64,000 nt of DNA, from positions 1 through 64,000 of the forward strand of contig NZ_JAKNQJ010000004.1 of assembly GCF_022662335.1 (NCBI RefSeq), written 5' to 3'. The DNA is from Sphingomonas sp. CROZ-RG-20F-R02-07 (GTDB lineage: Bacteria > Pseudomonadota > Alphaproteobacteria > Sphingomonadales > Sphingomonadaceae). Under the pieces are notes generated by a model. The model was not told the origin of the DNA and did no database searches. It saw only the letters and a program-made list of their open reading frames with translations. Below, piece after piece: positions 14,755 to 23,853 of this stretch (its first letter is position 1; every line of letters starts with the position of its first letter). A program made the translations under genes and the position numbers.

Positions 14755-17376
14755 CTAGAAATGGAGCTGCGCGCCCCAGCGGAAGCTGTAGTCATAGCGT
14801 TCGCGCTCGACCAGTTGCGCCTTGGTGCCGATGTAGCGCCGCCAGGGTGCGTCGGTGATGTTCAGCGCCTGGCCGAAAAAGGTCAGTTGCGGCGTGACCT
14901 GATAGCTGACGTTCGCGTCGAGCTGGCCGTTCCTGTCGGTATATTGGTCCTGCGCGGCACTCGCGCCGAGCGCGTCGAGATAGGGCGAGCGATAGGAATA
15001 GGCGACGCGTAGCGCGAGGCCGTATTTCTCGTAGAAGATCTGCGCCGAGCCGACGTCGCTCGATTGCAGGAACAGCGGGATGCGACCCGTGCGCGGGGTG
15101 GCGCCGGGGATCGTGCCTTCGCCATGCCCCGCGATATGCGCATAGTTGACTGATACGCCGAAGCCGTCGAGCGCGCCGGGCAGGAAGGTCGCACGCACCG
15201 TCGCATTCGCTTCCACGCCCTTGATATAGGCGACGTCGAGGTTGCGCGGCTGCACGACGTCGATCGCGGTATAGGCCGTGCCGGCATAGGTGCCCGATGC
15301 CGCGATCTGCGTGCCGGTGTAGATCGGGTTGTCGATCTTTTTGTAGAACAGCCCCACCGACAACAGCCCTTGGCCAGGCAGATAATATTCCGCCGCGGCA
15401 TCCAGGTTGACCGCTTTGTAGGGCGTGAGATCGGGGTTGCCGAGCGTGACGGTCGGGCGCGGCGAGGTTGTGGTATCGACCGACTGATAGGGCGACAGGT
15501 CCGGATAGTTCGGCCGGCCCAGCGACGTGGTCACTGCGGCGCGGAACACCAGATCGCGGCCCGCGTCATAGCGTGCGTTCAGCCCGGGGAAAATGTCGGT
15601 ATAATCCTTGGCACCGAACGCGTTATAGGCCTCGTCAAGCGCGGATGTCGCAGCGATCAGCTTGGCCTTGGTCCGGTCGCGCGTGTGTTCGACACGCACG
15701 CCGGGCAGCAGGGTGAGGCCGCCGAACTTCAGCGTCGCGCTCGCATAGCCCGCAGCGATCGCCTCGTTCACGTCGTAATCGTTGGCAAGGCTGTTGGCGC
15801 GCGAGTTTGCCACGTTCAGCGTGACGGTGCCGGGATTGGCGGCGAGGAACGCCTGCGCGGTATCGTAGCCGATGCGCGGCCCGAACGCGTAACGCCCGTC
15901 ATAGAAGGTCGTGTCGCCGAGATAGGAGACGTTCGCCAGCGTGAAGGTGCGGCCGGCAGTCAGGCCATAGGTCTGATAGTCGCGCGCATTGGTCTTCTCG
16001 CGCGCGAGATATTTCGCGCCGAACTTCAGCGTCGAATCGGTGCCGAGCGGGATCGGCAGCGTCAGGTCGGCGCGGCCCTGCCACAGCGTCTCGACTGCGA
16101 GACGCACGTCATAGGTCACGCTGTTGAAGCCATAGGCCGTCTGATTCTGGCCGGGTTGCACCGTGGGGATGAAATCATAGGGCGTGCCGGACACGTCGTA
16201 ATTGACCGTCAGCGCGGTGCCGCTTGTGCGGAAATTATATTCCGAACGCAGCGGGTCGCGCTTCTGCGCCCGCGTCCAGCCGCCCGCCAGATCGAGATGC
16301 GCGGTGCCGAGGTCGAAGCCGCCGCCGCCCTGCACCGACTTGGTGTTGTCGTCCTCCTCGCGCCGGCGCACGCGCACGCTGCCGCGGCCGGTGAAGATGC
16401 CCGTGGTCGCGGTCTGGTTGCGAAAAGCCGACTGGTTGTCGATAATGAACTGGTCGCGCGTCTCGTTGTCGTCGTAGCGCGAGAAGGTGCCGCGCAGGAA
16501 CAGCTTGGTGCGGTCGCTCGCATGCCAATCGAGGTTCAGCACCGCGCCCTCGCGAATCCGGGTCAGGTTATAGTCGCGCAGGCCGGCGCTGTCGGGCACG
16601 ACATAGTTCTGGTTGGCCCCGGTGTTCGCCGCCGGCACGCGGTAGTTGGTCGAGCCCTGAAAATTCTCCGATTCGATCGGGCGCTGCGAATAGTTGAGCG
16701 AGAGCACCGCGCCGAACTGGCGGTTGGCGCCGAATTGCCCGCCGATCTGGGCATCGGCTTCATAGGGGTGGCCGCCATTGATGTGGTAGGCGCCATATTC
16801 GCCCCGCGCGTCCGCGAAGAAGGGCGTGTTGCGGTCGAAGGCGGTCAGCGTGCGGATGTTGACCTCGCCGCCGATGGCGTTCGCGTCCTGGTCCGCGGTC
16901 AGCGACTTGGTGACGATCACCGAACCGATCAGCGCCGAGGGAATGTCGTCGAGCTTGACCTGTCGGCCGTCGGGCTCCGGCGCGGGCAGCGTCAGTCCGT
17001 TCAGGACCACGTTGACGAGGTTTGGATTGACGCCGCGGATGATGACGTAGCGGCCTTCGCCCTGATCGTTTGCGACCGACAGGCCGGGGAGGCGGCGGAC
17101 GGCCTCGGCCACATTCTGGTCGGGCAATTTGCCGACATCGTTGGCGTAGAGCGCTTCCACGAAATTGTTTGCCTGCCGCTTCGCCTCGATCGCCTTGCGC
17201 TCGCCGGCCGCGGTGCCGGTGACGACGATGTCGGGCATGGCGTCTGCGTCCGCGTCGCGAAGCGTGTCGGTCGGCACGTCGGATGCGGCGGCCGCGCCGA
17301 CCTGGGCGTGGGCCGCGGTGGCGTTCGACACGATCGAAATGCCCGCCAGCAGGGCGGCTTGTAACCTGTGCGACAT
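14755..17376 (-). CDS. TonB-dependent outer-membrane receptor linked to a phosphatase
   Basis: An 873-residue gated outer-membrane channel. A signal peptide (about 1-25) precedes the plug domain, with DIVVTG near 50, LPDQNVAEAVRRLPG near 85-99 and the Gly-rich RGVNP block. The long beta-barrel ends in the aromatic C-terminal strand WGAQLHF typical of outer-membrane proteins. It belongs to the large TonB receptor type frequent in sphingomonads. No N-terminal signalling extension for an anti-sigma factor is visible. It is followed at once by a histidine acid phosphatase, so the transported substrate is probably phytate or another phosphorylated compound (inference). Confidence 0.92.
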   Translation of the reverse strand: MSHRLQAALLAGISIVSNATAAHAQVGAAAASDVPTDTLRDADADAMPDIVVTGTAAGERKAIEAKRQANNFVEALYANDVGKLPDQNVAEAVRRLPGLSVANDQGEGRYVIIRGVNPNLVNVVLNGLTLPAPEPDGRQVKLDDIPSALIGSVIVTKSLTADQDANAIGGEVNIRTLTAFDRNTPFFADARGEYGAYHINGGHPYEADAQIGGQFGANRQFGAVLSLNYSQRPIESENFQGSTNYRVPAANTGANQNYVVPDSAGLRDYNLTRIREGAVLNLDWHASDRTKLFLRGTFSRYDDNETRDQFIIDNQSAFRNQTATTGIFTGRGSVRVRRREEDDNTKSVQGGGGFDLGTAHLDLAGGWTRAQKRDPLRSEYNFRTSGTALTVNYDVSGTPYDFIPTVQPGQNQTAYGFNSVTYDVRLAVETLWQGRADLTLPIPLGTDSTLKFGAKYLAREKTNARDYQTYGLTAGRTFTLANVSYLGDTTFYDGRYAFGPRIGYDTAQAFLAANPGTVTLNVANSRANSLANDYDVNEAIAAGYASATLKFGGLTLLPGVRVEHTRDRTKAKLIAATSALDEAYNAFGAKDYTDIFPGLNARYDAGRDLVFRAAVTTSLGRPNYPDLSPYQSVDTTTSPRPTVTLGNPDLTPYKAVNLDAAAEYYLPGQGLLSVGLFYKKIDNPIYTGTQIAASGTYAGTAYTAIDVVQPRNLDVAYIKGVEANATVRATFLPGALDGFGVSVNYAHIAGHGEGTIPGATPRTGRIPLFLQSSDVGSAQIFYEKYGLALRVAYSYRSPYLDALGASAAQDQYTDRNGQLDANVSYQVTPQLTFFGQALNITDAPWRRYIGTKAQLVERERYDYSFRWGAQLHF

Positions 17377-17624
17377 CGATGATCCCCCGATAATGCGCGG
17401 AGGCCTAGGGCGCGTCCGCGTAGGCGGGATGACGGAGCGATGACGTGGCCGTTACAACTATGGCGATCGTGCGATAGCGGTGATCGCGTCCATTCCGTCG
17501 GAGCTGGATCGCTCGGGCGCATGGCGAGCATTCGCAGGATTGTGCTCCGGTCCGGTGCTCCGCCCCGTCGATCAGCGCAATCGCGTGGTCCAAGCCGCGG
17601 ACGAACGCAGCACGCCCAGCCGCC

Positions 17625-18242
17625 TCAATTCTTCCGCGCGATCATGACGCCGCCCAGGAAAATGGTGACCGCCCGACGGATGAGCCTGTGTAAATCGGCC
17701 TCATCCGGGGGCGGCGACAAGCCGAGCGCCGCTTCGCGCAGGGCGTCGCTCACGACCATGGACACCAACATCATCGCCGTTGCTTCGGCGTCGTCGATCG
17801 CCATCTGCCCGGCCGACGCATAGGCCGCAAGTTGATCGGCGAGCGGCCCGATCCCGTACGCCTTGATCGCTGCGTTATAGATGCGTGCCGTATCGGGAAA
17901 CTGCGCGCCCTCGCTTATGAAGAGCCGATAGGACGTTATCCCTTCGTCCGAAAAGGCGAGCCGGCAGAACGCCTTCAGATATCCCGTCAGCCATGCTTCG
18001 GCCGGCGCGTCGGGGTCGGGTGCGCCGGCGACGGCGGCGAGATCTCCGGCGACGGAGCGCATCACCGCGAGCAGCAGCATCTCCTTGGATGCCACGTGGC
18101 GATAGACGGTCTTCTTCGACATCATCGCGGTCGCCGCGATCCGCCCCACATTGGCCTTGGCGAAACCATGCCTGCTGAACTCCGCCCGAGCACATTCGAG
18201 CAGGCGTTCCGGAAGCCGGTTGACGGGAAGCGCTTCGTCCAT
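17625..18242 (-). CDS. TetR-family transcriptional regulator
   Basis: A 205-residue repressor. The N-terminal helix-turn-helix is clear (FSRHGFAKANVGRIAA, then SKKTVYRHVASKEMLL), and the C-terminal part is a helical ligand domain. It is divergent from a CYP102-type P450, mirroring Bacillus arrangements in which TetR proteins (BM3R1, FumR) repress fatty-acid hydroxylases, so the P450 promoter is its likely target. The ATG at 18242 gives the usual short arm before helix 1; ATGs at 18299 and 18335 are alternatives without clear ribosome binding sites. A 10-base palindrome, GCCGATCGGC (18257-18266), lies next to the start. Confidence 0.85.
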   Translation of the reverse strand: MDEALPVNRLPERLLECARAEFSRHGFAKANVGRIAATAMMSKKTVYRHVASKEMLLLAVMRSVAGDLAAVAGAPDPDAPAEAWLTGYLKAFCRLAFSDEGITSYRLFISEGAQFPDTARIYNAAIKAYGIGPLADQLAAYASAGQMAIDDAEATAMMLVSMVVSDALREAALGLSPPPDEADLHRLIRRAVTIFLGGVMIARKN

Positions 18243-18472
18243 TGTCGATGAGGTACGCCGATCGGCATGAAGGGCAAACGAAAACCGGTGGGTTTCCATT
18301 GCGGCGCGGCGCCCTATATTCGGCGTCAGGACCAAAGGATGGACGATCGACGCACGCTGCCGGCTCCTGGCGCAGCGCTCGCGGGATCGGTGTCGCGTAC
18401 CGGCACCGCAGCCCGACAGCCGGGCTCATGCGCAACTGCCGGGACATCCATCGCGAACTGGAGTTGCTGACC

Positions 18473-21400
18473 ATGGCCACCATTCCGCAGCCCAAGGGCT
18501 ATCCCCTGATCGGCAATATGGCCGAGATCGATCCCAACGCGCCCGTACAAAGCCTGATGCGCATGGCGCGTGCGCACGGCTCGCTGTTCCGTTTCGATGC
18601 GCTGGGACAGGGCATCGTCGTGGTGAGCAGTCAGGCTCTCATCGATGAGCTGTGCGATGAGACGCGCTTTCAGAAGGCGCTTCACCGGCCATTGCAGGAG
18701 GCGCGTTATGTCGCGGGGGACGGGCTGTTCACCGCCTATGACGAAGAGCCCAACTGGGGAAAGGCGCACCGCCTGCTGATGCCGGCCTTCGGACCCCTGG
18801 GGCTCCGCGCGATGTTCGACCGGATGGTCGACATCGCCGAACAGATGATGGTTCGGTGGGAGCGGTTCGGCGAAAACGCGACCATCGATGTCGCCGACAA
18901 TATGACGCGATTGACGCTCGATACGATCGCGCTGTGCGCCTTCGATTATCGCTTCAACAGCTTATACCAGAACGAAATGCACCCCTTCGTCGCGGCGATG
19001 GTGGGTGGGCTAGACGAAACCGGACGACGGGCGCGGCTGCCTGCCGGCGCGGGCAAGCTAATGCTGCTTCGCAACCGCCGGTTCGAAGCTGATATCAAGG
19101 TGTTACGCGATGTTTCGAATCGTTTGATCGAGGAGCGCCTTCAAGACCCGCGCCTCGGCGAACGCGGCGATCTCCTCGACCGTATGCTGACCGCGAAGGA
19201 CTCCGAAACGGGGTTGACGCTCAGTCGGGAGAATGTCGGCTACCAGATAATCACGTTTCTGGTCGCCGGCCACGAGACCACCAGCGGCATGCTCAGCTTC
19301 GCCACCTGGCTGCTCCTCACCCATCCGGAAGCGCTCGCCAAGGCAAGCGCGCATGCGACGCGGTGCTGGGGGGCGAGGCGCCCACGATCGACGATATCGG
19401 GCGGCTGACCTATCTGGAGCAGGTCCTGCAAGAGAGCTTGCGGCTCTGGCCCACCGCGCCCGCCTTTGCCGTCCATGCGCGCGAGACGACGACGATCGGC
19501 GGCCGCTACGAGGTCACGCCCGACGACCAGTTGCTGATCCTGACGCCGATCCTGCACAGGGATCCGGCCGTATGGGAAGAACCGGAGGCGTTTCGCCCCG
19601 AACGGTTCGATCGTGAAGCCGCCGCAAAACTGCCACCGAACGCCTGGAAGCCCTTTGGCAATGGTCAGCGTTCGTGCATCGGACGCGGCTTCGCCATGCA
19701 GGAGGCCGTCCTCGTCCTGGCGCTCATGCTGCAGCGTTTTGAGATCGGTCTTGCCGACCGCGACTACAAGCTGCTGGTGAAAGAGACGCTGACGCTGAAG
19801 CCGGCGAACCTGCATATCCATGCCCGCCGGCGGGATCTGCCGGCGAGGCAGCGGCGCAGCCAGGCGCCCAGCGCGCCGACGCGCCCGCTCCGCGCCCCGA
19901 TTGACGCTGACGTCGGCGAAAACGGGCCGTTGCTGGTTCTTTATGGCAGCAATAGCGGCACCAGCGAGGCGCTCGCGCAGCGGATCGGCGCCGACGCCGC
20001 GGCCCAGGGCTATGCGCCGACGGTGGCCGCGCTGGACGACTATGCTGGCGGTCTCACCGATGGCATCCCCCTGATCGTCGTCACCGCCTCTTACGAAGGG
20101 CGTCCGCCCGACAATGCGGCGCGTTTCGTCGCGGCGGTGGAAAATCTGCCCCAAGGCGCGCTGGCAGACCGGCGTTATGCGGTATTCGGCTGTGGTAACC
20201 GCCAATGGGCCCGCACCTGGCAGGCGATCCCGAAGCGCGTAGATGCGGCGCTCGCCAAGGCTGGGGGCCAAGCGATCCTGCCGCGCGGGGAAGGCGACGC
20301 CGCCGGCGATTTGTTCGGCGCCTTCGAAAGCTGGTATGCCGATCTCTGGTCCGCGCTTGCGGCAACCGAGGGGCGCGAGGCGGCGACCCAAGCCGAGCCC
20401 CGGCTCGACGTGGAAGTGCGGCGCGGGACGCGCGAACGTGCGCTCAAGCTGGACGAGCTGAAACGCGGTAAGGTCGTGGTCAACCGCGAACTGGTCGATT
20501 TGCGCAAGCCCAAAGCCCGGTCGAAACGGCACATCGAGGTCGCGCTGCCCGAGGGCATGACCTACCGCGCCGGCGACTATCTCGCTGTACTACCGAGCAA
20601 TCCGCCGGAGACGGTGCGGCGTGCGCTGGCTCGGTTCAACCTCGATCCGGACGCAGAACTGATCGTTCACGGCGCGCCCGGCGTGCCATCGGCCCTGCCG
20701 TTGGACCGTCCCGTCGCGGCCGAGACGCTGCTCAGTGACTATGTGGAACTCCAGCAGCCGGCAACACGCGGGCAGGTCGCGGCACTCGCCACCCTCATTC
20801 CTTGCCCGCCGGAGCGCAAGGAGGTGGAACGGCTGGCGCAAGAGGACGCCCATTCAACCGAGATCTTGGCACGCCGGGTGACGCTGCTCGACCTGCTCGA
20901 GCGCTTCACGTCGGCCGACATGGCCTTGGGCGCGTTCATCGCCGCGCTTCCGCCGATGCGGGCCCGCCAATATTCCATCGCTTCCTCACCGGGTGTCGAT
21001 CCCGCACGGTGTGCGCTGACGGTGTCCGTGCTCGAGGCGCCCGCGCTTGGGGCCGATCATCTCCATCAGGGCGTCGCCTCCACCTTTCTCGCGCGGTTGC
21101 GGGAAGGCGATACGCTGGGGATCGCGGTGCGGCGGAGCCAGGCCGGGTTCTATTTGCCGACCGATCCGCTCACGCCCGTGATCATGGTCTGCGCCGGCAG
21201 CGGCATCGCCCCATTCCGCGGCTTTCTCCAGGAACGGGCCGTGATCCAGGCGGATGGCGAGCGACTGGGCCCTGCGCTGCTCTTCTTCGGCGTGCGCGAT
21301 CCGGAGGTCGACTTCCTCTACCGGGACGAACTCGAGCACTGGCACGAGACCGGGGTGGTCAGCTTGCGGATGGCATTTTCGTCGACCCCCGACGATGGCA

Positions 21401-21633
21401 TCGCGTATGTCCAGGACGCCATCTGGCGGGATCGAGCGGAGGTTGCCGCCTTGTTCCGCAAGGATGCGCGCGTGCTGCTTTGCGGCGATGGCGAGCGTAT
21501 GGCGCCGGCGGTTCGCGACACCTTTGTTCGCATCTACGAAGCTGAAACGAAAGTAGATCATGCCGAGGCACTCGCATGGGCCGAGCAGATCGAGCAGGAG
21601 GGCGTGCGCTATGTGGCCGACATCTATGCTTGA
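18473..21633 (+). pseudogene. CYP102 (P450 BM3-like) self-sufficient monooxygenase, frameshifted
   Basis: Haem P450 fused to an FMN/FAD P450 reductase, which would hydroxylate fatty acids with NADPH. The first frame (18473 to 19408) holds the oxygen-activating AGHETTSG (H267, E268, T269). The second frame, seen from about 19343, continues with ESLRLW, the haem-ligand loop FGNGQRSCIG, the flavodoxin start LYGSNSGTSEA and the NADPH-binding C-terminus. Exactly one base is missing around 19343-19356. Restoring it gives about 1053 residues, against about 1049 for CYP102A1, with Cys near 402. Frame shift aside, all motifs look intact, so it is either a recent mutation or a sequence error. GGAG nine bases before ATG supports the start. 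Confidence 0.85.
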
Positions 21634-21651
21634 GCCGTCCGCGGCGGCGGC

Positions 21652-21900
21652 CGAGGGATGGATCGATGGTGGCACAATTACGTAGCCGCCTTGCCCCCGA
21701 ACATCAGCGCCCGGCAGGCCGGGAATGCCCCAGCCTTTGGCGGAGCGCTGCGCATTGATGACAGGGGCGGTGGGATCCCACTCGAAGTAGAGGTGATAGC
21801 CCTTACCCGTGTTGCCCCGCCGCGTTGTGGACAAGGCGATGTCACGACCGGCTTCAAATCTCGCCGGATCATCGACATCAGGATCCGAGAACTGGCGAAC
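21652..21900 (-). pseudogene. Remnant of a bifunctional DNA primase/polymerase (prim-pol)
   Basis: The bottom strand encodes GNTGKGYHLYFEW, then GADVRGQGGYVIVPPSIHPS. These are the conserved core blocks of the prim-pol domain found in phage and plasmid replication primases (GKGxHLYF, DVRGxGGYVVxPPSxHP). The frame then runs into the complement of the P450 gene, so the 3' part is gone. The N-terminal side has no proper start either; upstream codons are Pro/Arg-rich. I read it as a decayed fragment of a mobile-element replication gene, fused against the end of the P450 locus. The left limit of similarity is at about 21652; the right limit is approximate. Confidence 0.6.
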
Positions 21901-22011
21901 GGGGCGCGTCGGCGTGGGGGCTGGCGGGCGCGTTTGGCATTGCCGAGGCTCAGGTGGCGGCCATTTTGCCCGGCGAGAACGATCGGGCCTGACCGCTAGC
22001 GGCATCAAGGT

Positions 22012-22045
22012 GTCGTGAGCGGGTTTCCATGTTCCCGCTCACGAC
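22012..22045 (-). terminator. Strong hairpin after the small acidic genes
   Basis: Perfect 12-base inverted repeat (GTCGTGAGCGGG and its complement) with a 10-base loop. It begins 16 bases downstream of the leftward stop at 22062. The base-pairing strength suits an intrinsic terminator. The following U-tract is weak (ACCTTGATG on the bottom strand), so it may instead be a transcript-stabilising hairpin. Confidence 0.6.
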
Positions 22046-22061
22046 CCGTCTGCGTCGCCTT

Positions 22062-22223
22062 TCACTCCGCTCCAGATGCCGTTATGTCAGTTTTTTCATC
22101 ATCGTGGTGGACCTGCGGGCCGCCTGCCGCGTCATCCATGGGAACCTGCTCAGGCGGGATAATTTGCTCTGCGCCGATCGCGGCCGGATCGATTTGCGGT
22201 TCTGGCTTGGCGTCATCGGTCAT
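22062..22223 (-). CDS. Tiny acidic protein, second of a tandem pair
   Basis: A 53-residue acidic protein. It begins MTDDAKPEPQIDP and ends ITASGAE, with many Asp and Glu residues and no hydrophobic segment. AAGGA eight bases before the ATG is a good ribosome binding site. It lies 32 bases after another tiny acidic gene that starts MTDKDK, on the same strand, and ahead of a strong hairpin, so the two look like one small operon. I recognise no family. Such low-complexity acidic peptides may be intrinsically disordered. The support is the paired organisation and ribosome binding sites, not homology. Confidence 0.5.
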   Translation of the reverse strand: MTDDAKPEPQIDPAAIGAEQIIPPEQVPMDDAAGGPQVHHDDEKTDITASGAE

Positions 22224-22255
22224 CGCGGCATTCCTTGGTCGGATTGATCTTCGGA

Positions 22256-22435
22256 TCAGGCGAAATCGCCAAGTTGCGCAGCCGCTTCCTCGTCGCCGGG
22301 CTCTTCTTCGTCGGCGGGCTGCTCGACGGCATCTCCCTGTTCGCCCTCAGCATTGATGGCGCCCGTAAGCTCGCCATCGGCGGCGAGAGCGCCCTGATCG
22401 TTCGCAGTGTCTGAGAGTTTATCCTTGTCCGTCAT
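22256..22435 (-). CDS. Tiny acidic protein, first of a tandem pair
   Basis: A 59-residue, strongly acidic protein beginning MTDKDKLSD, with an Asp/Glu-rich C-terminal half (ADEEEPGDEEAAAQ). AGGAG six bases before this ATG fixes the start; the frame is open to 22495 but has no ribosome binding site there. There is no membrane segment or known domain. It is followed by a second acidic gene with a similar MTD start. It sits in the gene-poor stretch between a primase relic and tRNA-Arg. The function is unknown; a disordered, possibly stress-related protein is only a guess. Confidence 0.55.
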   Translation of the reverse strand: MTDKDKLSDTANDQGALAADGELTGAINAEGEQGDAVEQPADEEEPGDEEAAAQLGDFA

Positions 22436-22547
22436 CACCAGCTCCTGTGGTCGATACGTTACAAACGCCCCGCGATCGATTAAGGGCGCGGGCATTCACG
22501 CCACATATGGATGCTGTTCACGAACCCATTCACAGCGTGAGCGCAGC

Positions 22548-22694
22548 TTAGCGCCGATAGCCATCGTCGTACCCTCGGTCATGATGATGCCGATGATGAT
22601 GGTCACCCCAGTGGCCGGGATGGTCGCGGCATGCCGCCAAGCTCGTTGCAGCGACTGCAAGTGCAGCGACGAGAGCTATAGGTTTCAGACGCAT
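22548..22694 (-). CDS. His-rich mini-lipoprotein
   Basis: A 48-residue protein with a classic lipoprotein signal (MRLKPIALVAALAVAATSLAAC, lipobox LAAC, lipidated Cys22). Its mature part is only about 27 residues and dominated by His, Asp and Arg (WGDHHHRHHHDRGYDDGYRR). AAGGA eight bases upstream fixes the ATG at 22694, although the frame extends to 22766. The histidine cluster could bind divalent metals such as Ni, Zn or Cu in the periplasm. Similar His-rich short lipoproteins occur in sphingomonads, but I know of no named family. Confidence 0.65.
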   Translation of the reverse strand: MRLKPIALVAALAVAATSLAACRDHPGHWGDHHHRHHHDRGYDDGYRR

Positions 22695-23034
22695 ACCAAA
22701 TTTCCTTCGTGTCATGTGCTGGATCATACAGTCACCGCGCCCGTTCGTTCCGCGTGCTGTAACCAAGCGCTACATGACCCCTGCCGTCCAATCGAATAAT
22801 CGGCGTCTGATGGAGCACGGCAACTTCGCATGATCTACGTAGCGGCACGCGACTAGCGAGGCGCATACTGCAGGACCAGGTGGCGTAGGATGACGGCTGC
22901 GATTGCGCGTGCGGCGGTCGCCGTCGGCGCAGATGCGCCGGGCATGATGCACCTTAGTTCTGGGTTAACGCTGTTGCGCGCCAACAAGGATCTCGGCATC
23001 CAACTCCGAAGGGAGAGGATCGATTCTGCAAAAC
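22695..23034. other. Intergenic region, promoter space for the lipoprotein
   Basis: About 340 bases between the leftward mini-lipoprotein and a rightward small gene. I see no convincing gene, tRNA or long repeat. An AGGGAGAGG stretch at about 23010-23018 is a possible ribosome binding site for the next gene if that uses a non-ATG start just upstream of 23035. Confidence 0.5.
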
Positions 23035-23247
23035 TTGTTCGATCGATTCGCGGCCACCGAGCAGGACCACGCACGGGCCGCTTATTGGGCAGACTTCGCG
23101 CTTCGGCGCTTTGGTGCCGATGCGCCTCTGAGACTGCGCGAAAGCCTGCTCAGAGATGGAGGCATCGAGTCGAAGCGAGCACTCCGCATGGCAATCAAGA
23201 GGGCGGAAGCCAATCTTGGCCATCGAATAGCAATCTTGACCATCTGA
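23035..23247 (+). CDS. Small helical protein, paralogue 1 of a tandem pair
   Basis: A 70-residue protein that appears fully helical, with the pattern A-x-x-A-x-x-A-x-RRFG (ARAAYWADFALRRFG) followed by a charged amphipathic helix (LRLRESLLRD, then RALRMAIKRAEANL). The next gene has the same layout (AARAVAQLAINRFG). No in-frame ATG exists at the start. TTG at 23035 is the first common start codon, but a purine-rich site at 23011-23019 would better serve CTG at 23026 or ATT at 23023, so the exact start is uncertain. The function is unknown. Confidence 0.5.
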   Translation: MFDRFAATEQDHARAAYWADFALRRFGADAPLRLRESLLRDGGIESKRALRMAIKRAEANLGHRIAILTI

Positions 23248-23325
23248 GAAATCGATCCACCTCCATCGCGGTTAACACACGATTAGCCAATTGGGGTTAG
23301 CCGCAGCTGCGGGGAGGCCTCTTGC

Positions 23326-23547
23326 ATGAACGAAATGATAGTTCTTCTTACAGCGTTGCCGAAGCAACGGTATGCCGCTCGGGCCGTTGCGCAGCTCGCG
23401 ATCAATCGGTTTGGTACGCGCGCGGCAGAAGAAATGGAGCGGTATCTCTCCGATCCGATCATGCGCGATGTAAGGCGGCAAACCATACTGGCTCTTCGCG
23501 AAATCAAGAAGCAGCGCGACTCTCGGATCTTTATCACGGTAGCTTGA
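23326..23547 (+). CDS. Small helical protein, paralogue 2 of a tandem pair
   Basis: A 73-residue protein starting MNEMIVLLTALP. Its central helix AARAVAQLAINRFG matches in layout the ARAAYWADFALRRFG of the gene just upstream, and both are followed by an Arg/Glu-rich helix (here AAEEMERYLSD, then RRQTILALREIKKQRD). GGGGAGG eight bases before ATG is a strong ribosome binding site. No membrane segment or enzymatic motif is present. I read the two genes as a duplicated pair of small soluble proteins of unknown role. Confidence 0.6.
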   Translation: MNEMIVLLTALPKQRYAARAVAQLAINRFGTRAAEEMERYLSDPIMRDVRRQTILALREIKKQRDSRIFITVA

Positions 23548-23710
23548 CGAGACACTGCGCCCGCTTCCGCTGCCGGCAAAGCGTCAGCCCGCGCACTTGG
23601 ACGAGCTTGCCCGCCACCCGCGCCTTGTCCCAAGGCAGGAACAGGTCGCATCCACCGCACCAATCGCGCCGGCGGGCCTCGCAAGCTAAATATTGATTGC
23701 CAGACGACAT
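23534..23710 (-). CDS. Possible small Cys-rich protein
   Basis: A 58-residue frame on the bottom strand. It starts MSSGNQYLACEARRRDW and then has C-x-x-C (CGGC) in a DLFLPWDKAR context plus two more cysteines (LCRQRKRAQC), so it could bind zinc. A start at 23728 would add six residues. No good ribosome binding site was found, and its end overlaps the end of the convergent small gene by 14 bases. The cysteine spacing is the only support; it may not be coding. Confidence 0.35.
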   Translation of the reverse strand: MSSGNQYLACEARRRDWCGGCDLFLPWDKARVAGKLVQVRGLTLCRQRKRAQCLVKLP

Positions 23711-23853
23711 GCAGCTCTCATGAGGCATCGCACGAACTGGGTTGCCGTAGCATGCCGGAAAGGCGTTCCGCGCTTGCCGGGTGATTGCTAGCTCCTCCTA
23801 GAGGCACCTTATAAATTGGTGCAGAGACTGCCAAAACCGCGGCAAACCGTTGG

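Noticed and set aside
13212..14858. A 548-codon top-strand frame opposite the phosphatase
   Set aside because: It is antisense to the histidine acid phosphatase, which has intact catalytic motifs and a signal peptide.
15370..17364. A 664-codon top-strand frame
   Set aside because: It is antisense to the TonB receptor, with no recognisable domain. The receptor is well supported on the other strand.
19368..19373. Six-G run as the cause of the P450 frameshift
   Set aside because: The correct downstream frame (DAVLGGEAP) is already in place before the run, so the missing base must lie upstream, at about 19343-19356.
20986..21650. Extension of the primase relic leftward into the P450 gene
   Set aside because: The frame stays open but only encodes the complement of the reductase domain; similarity ends near 21652.
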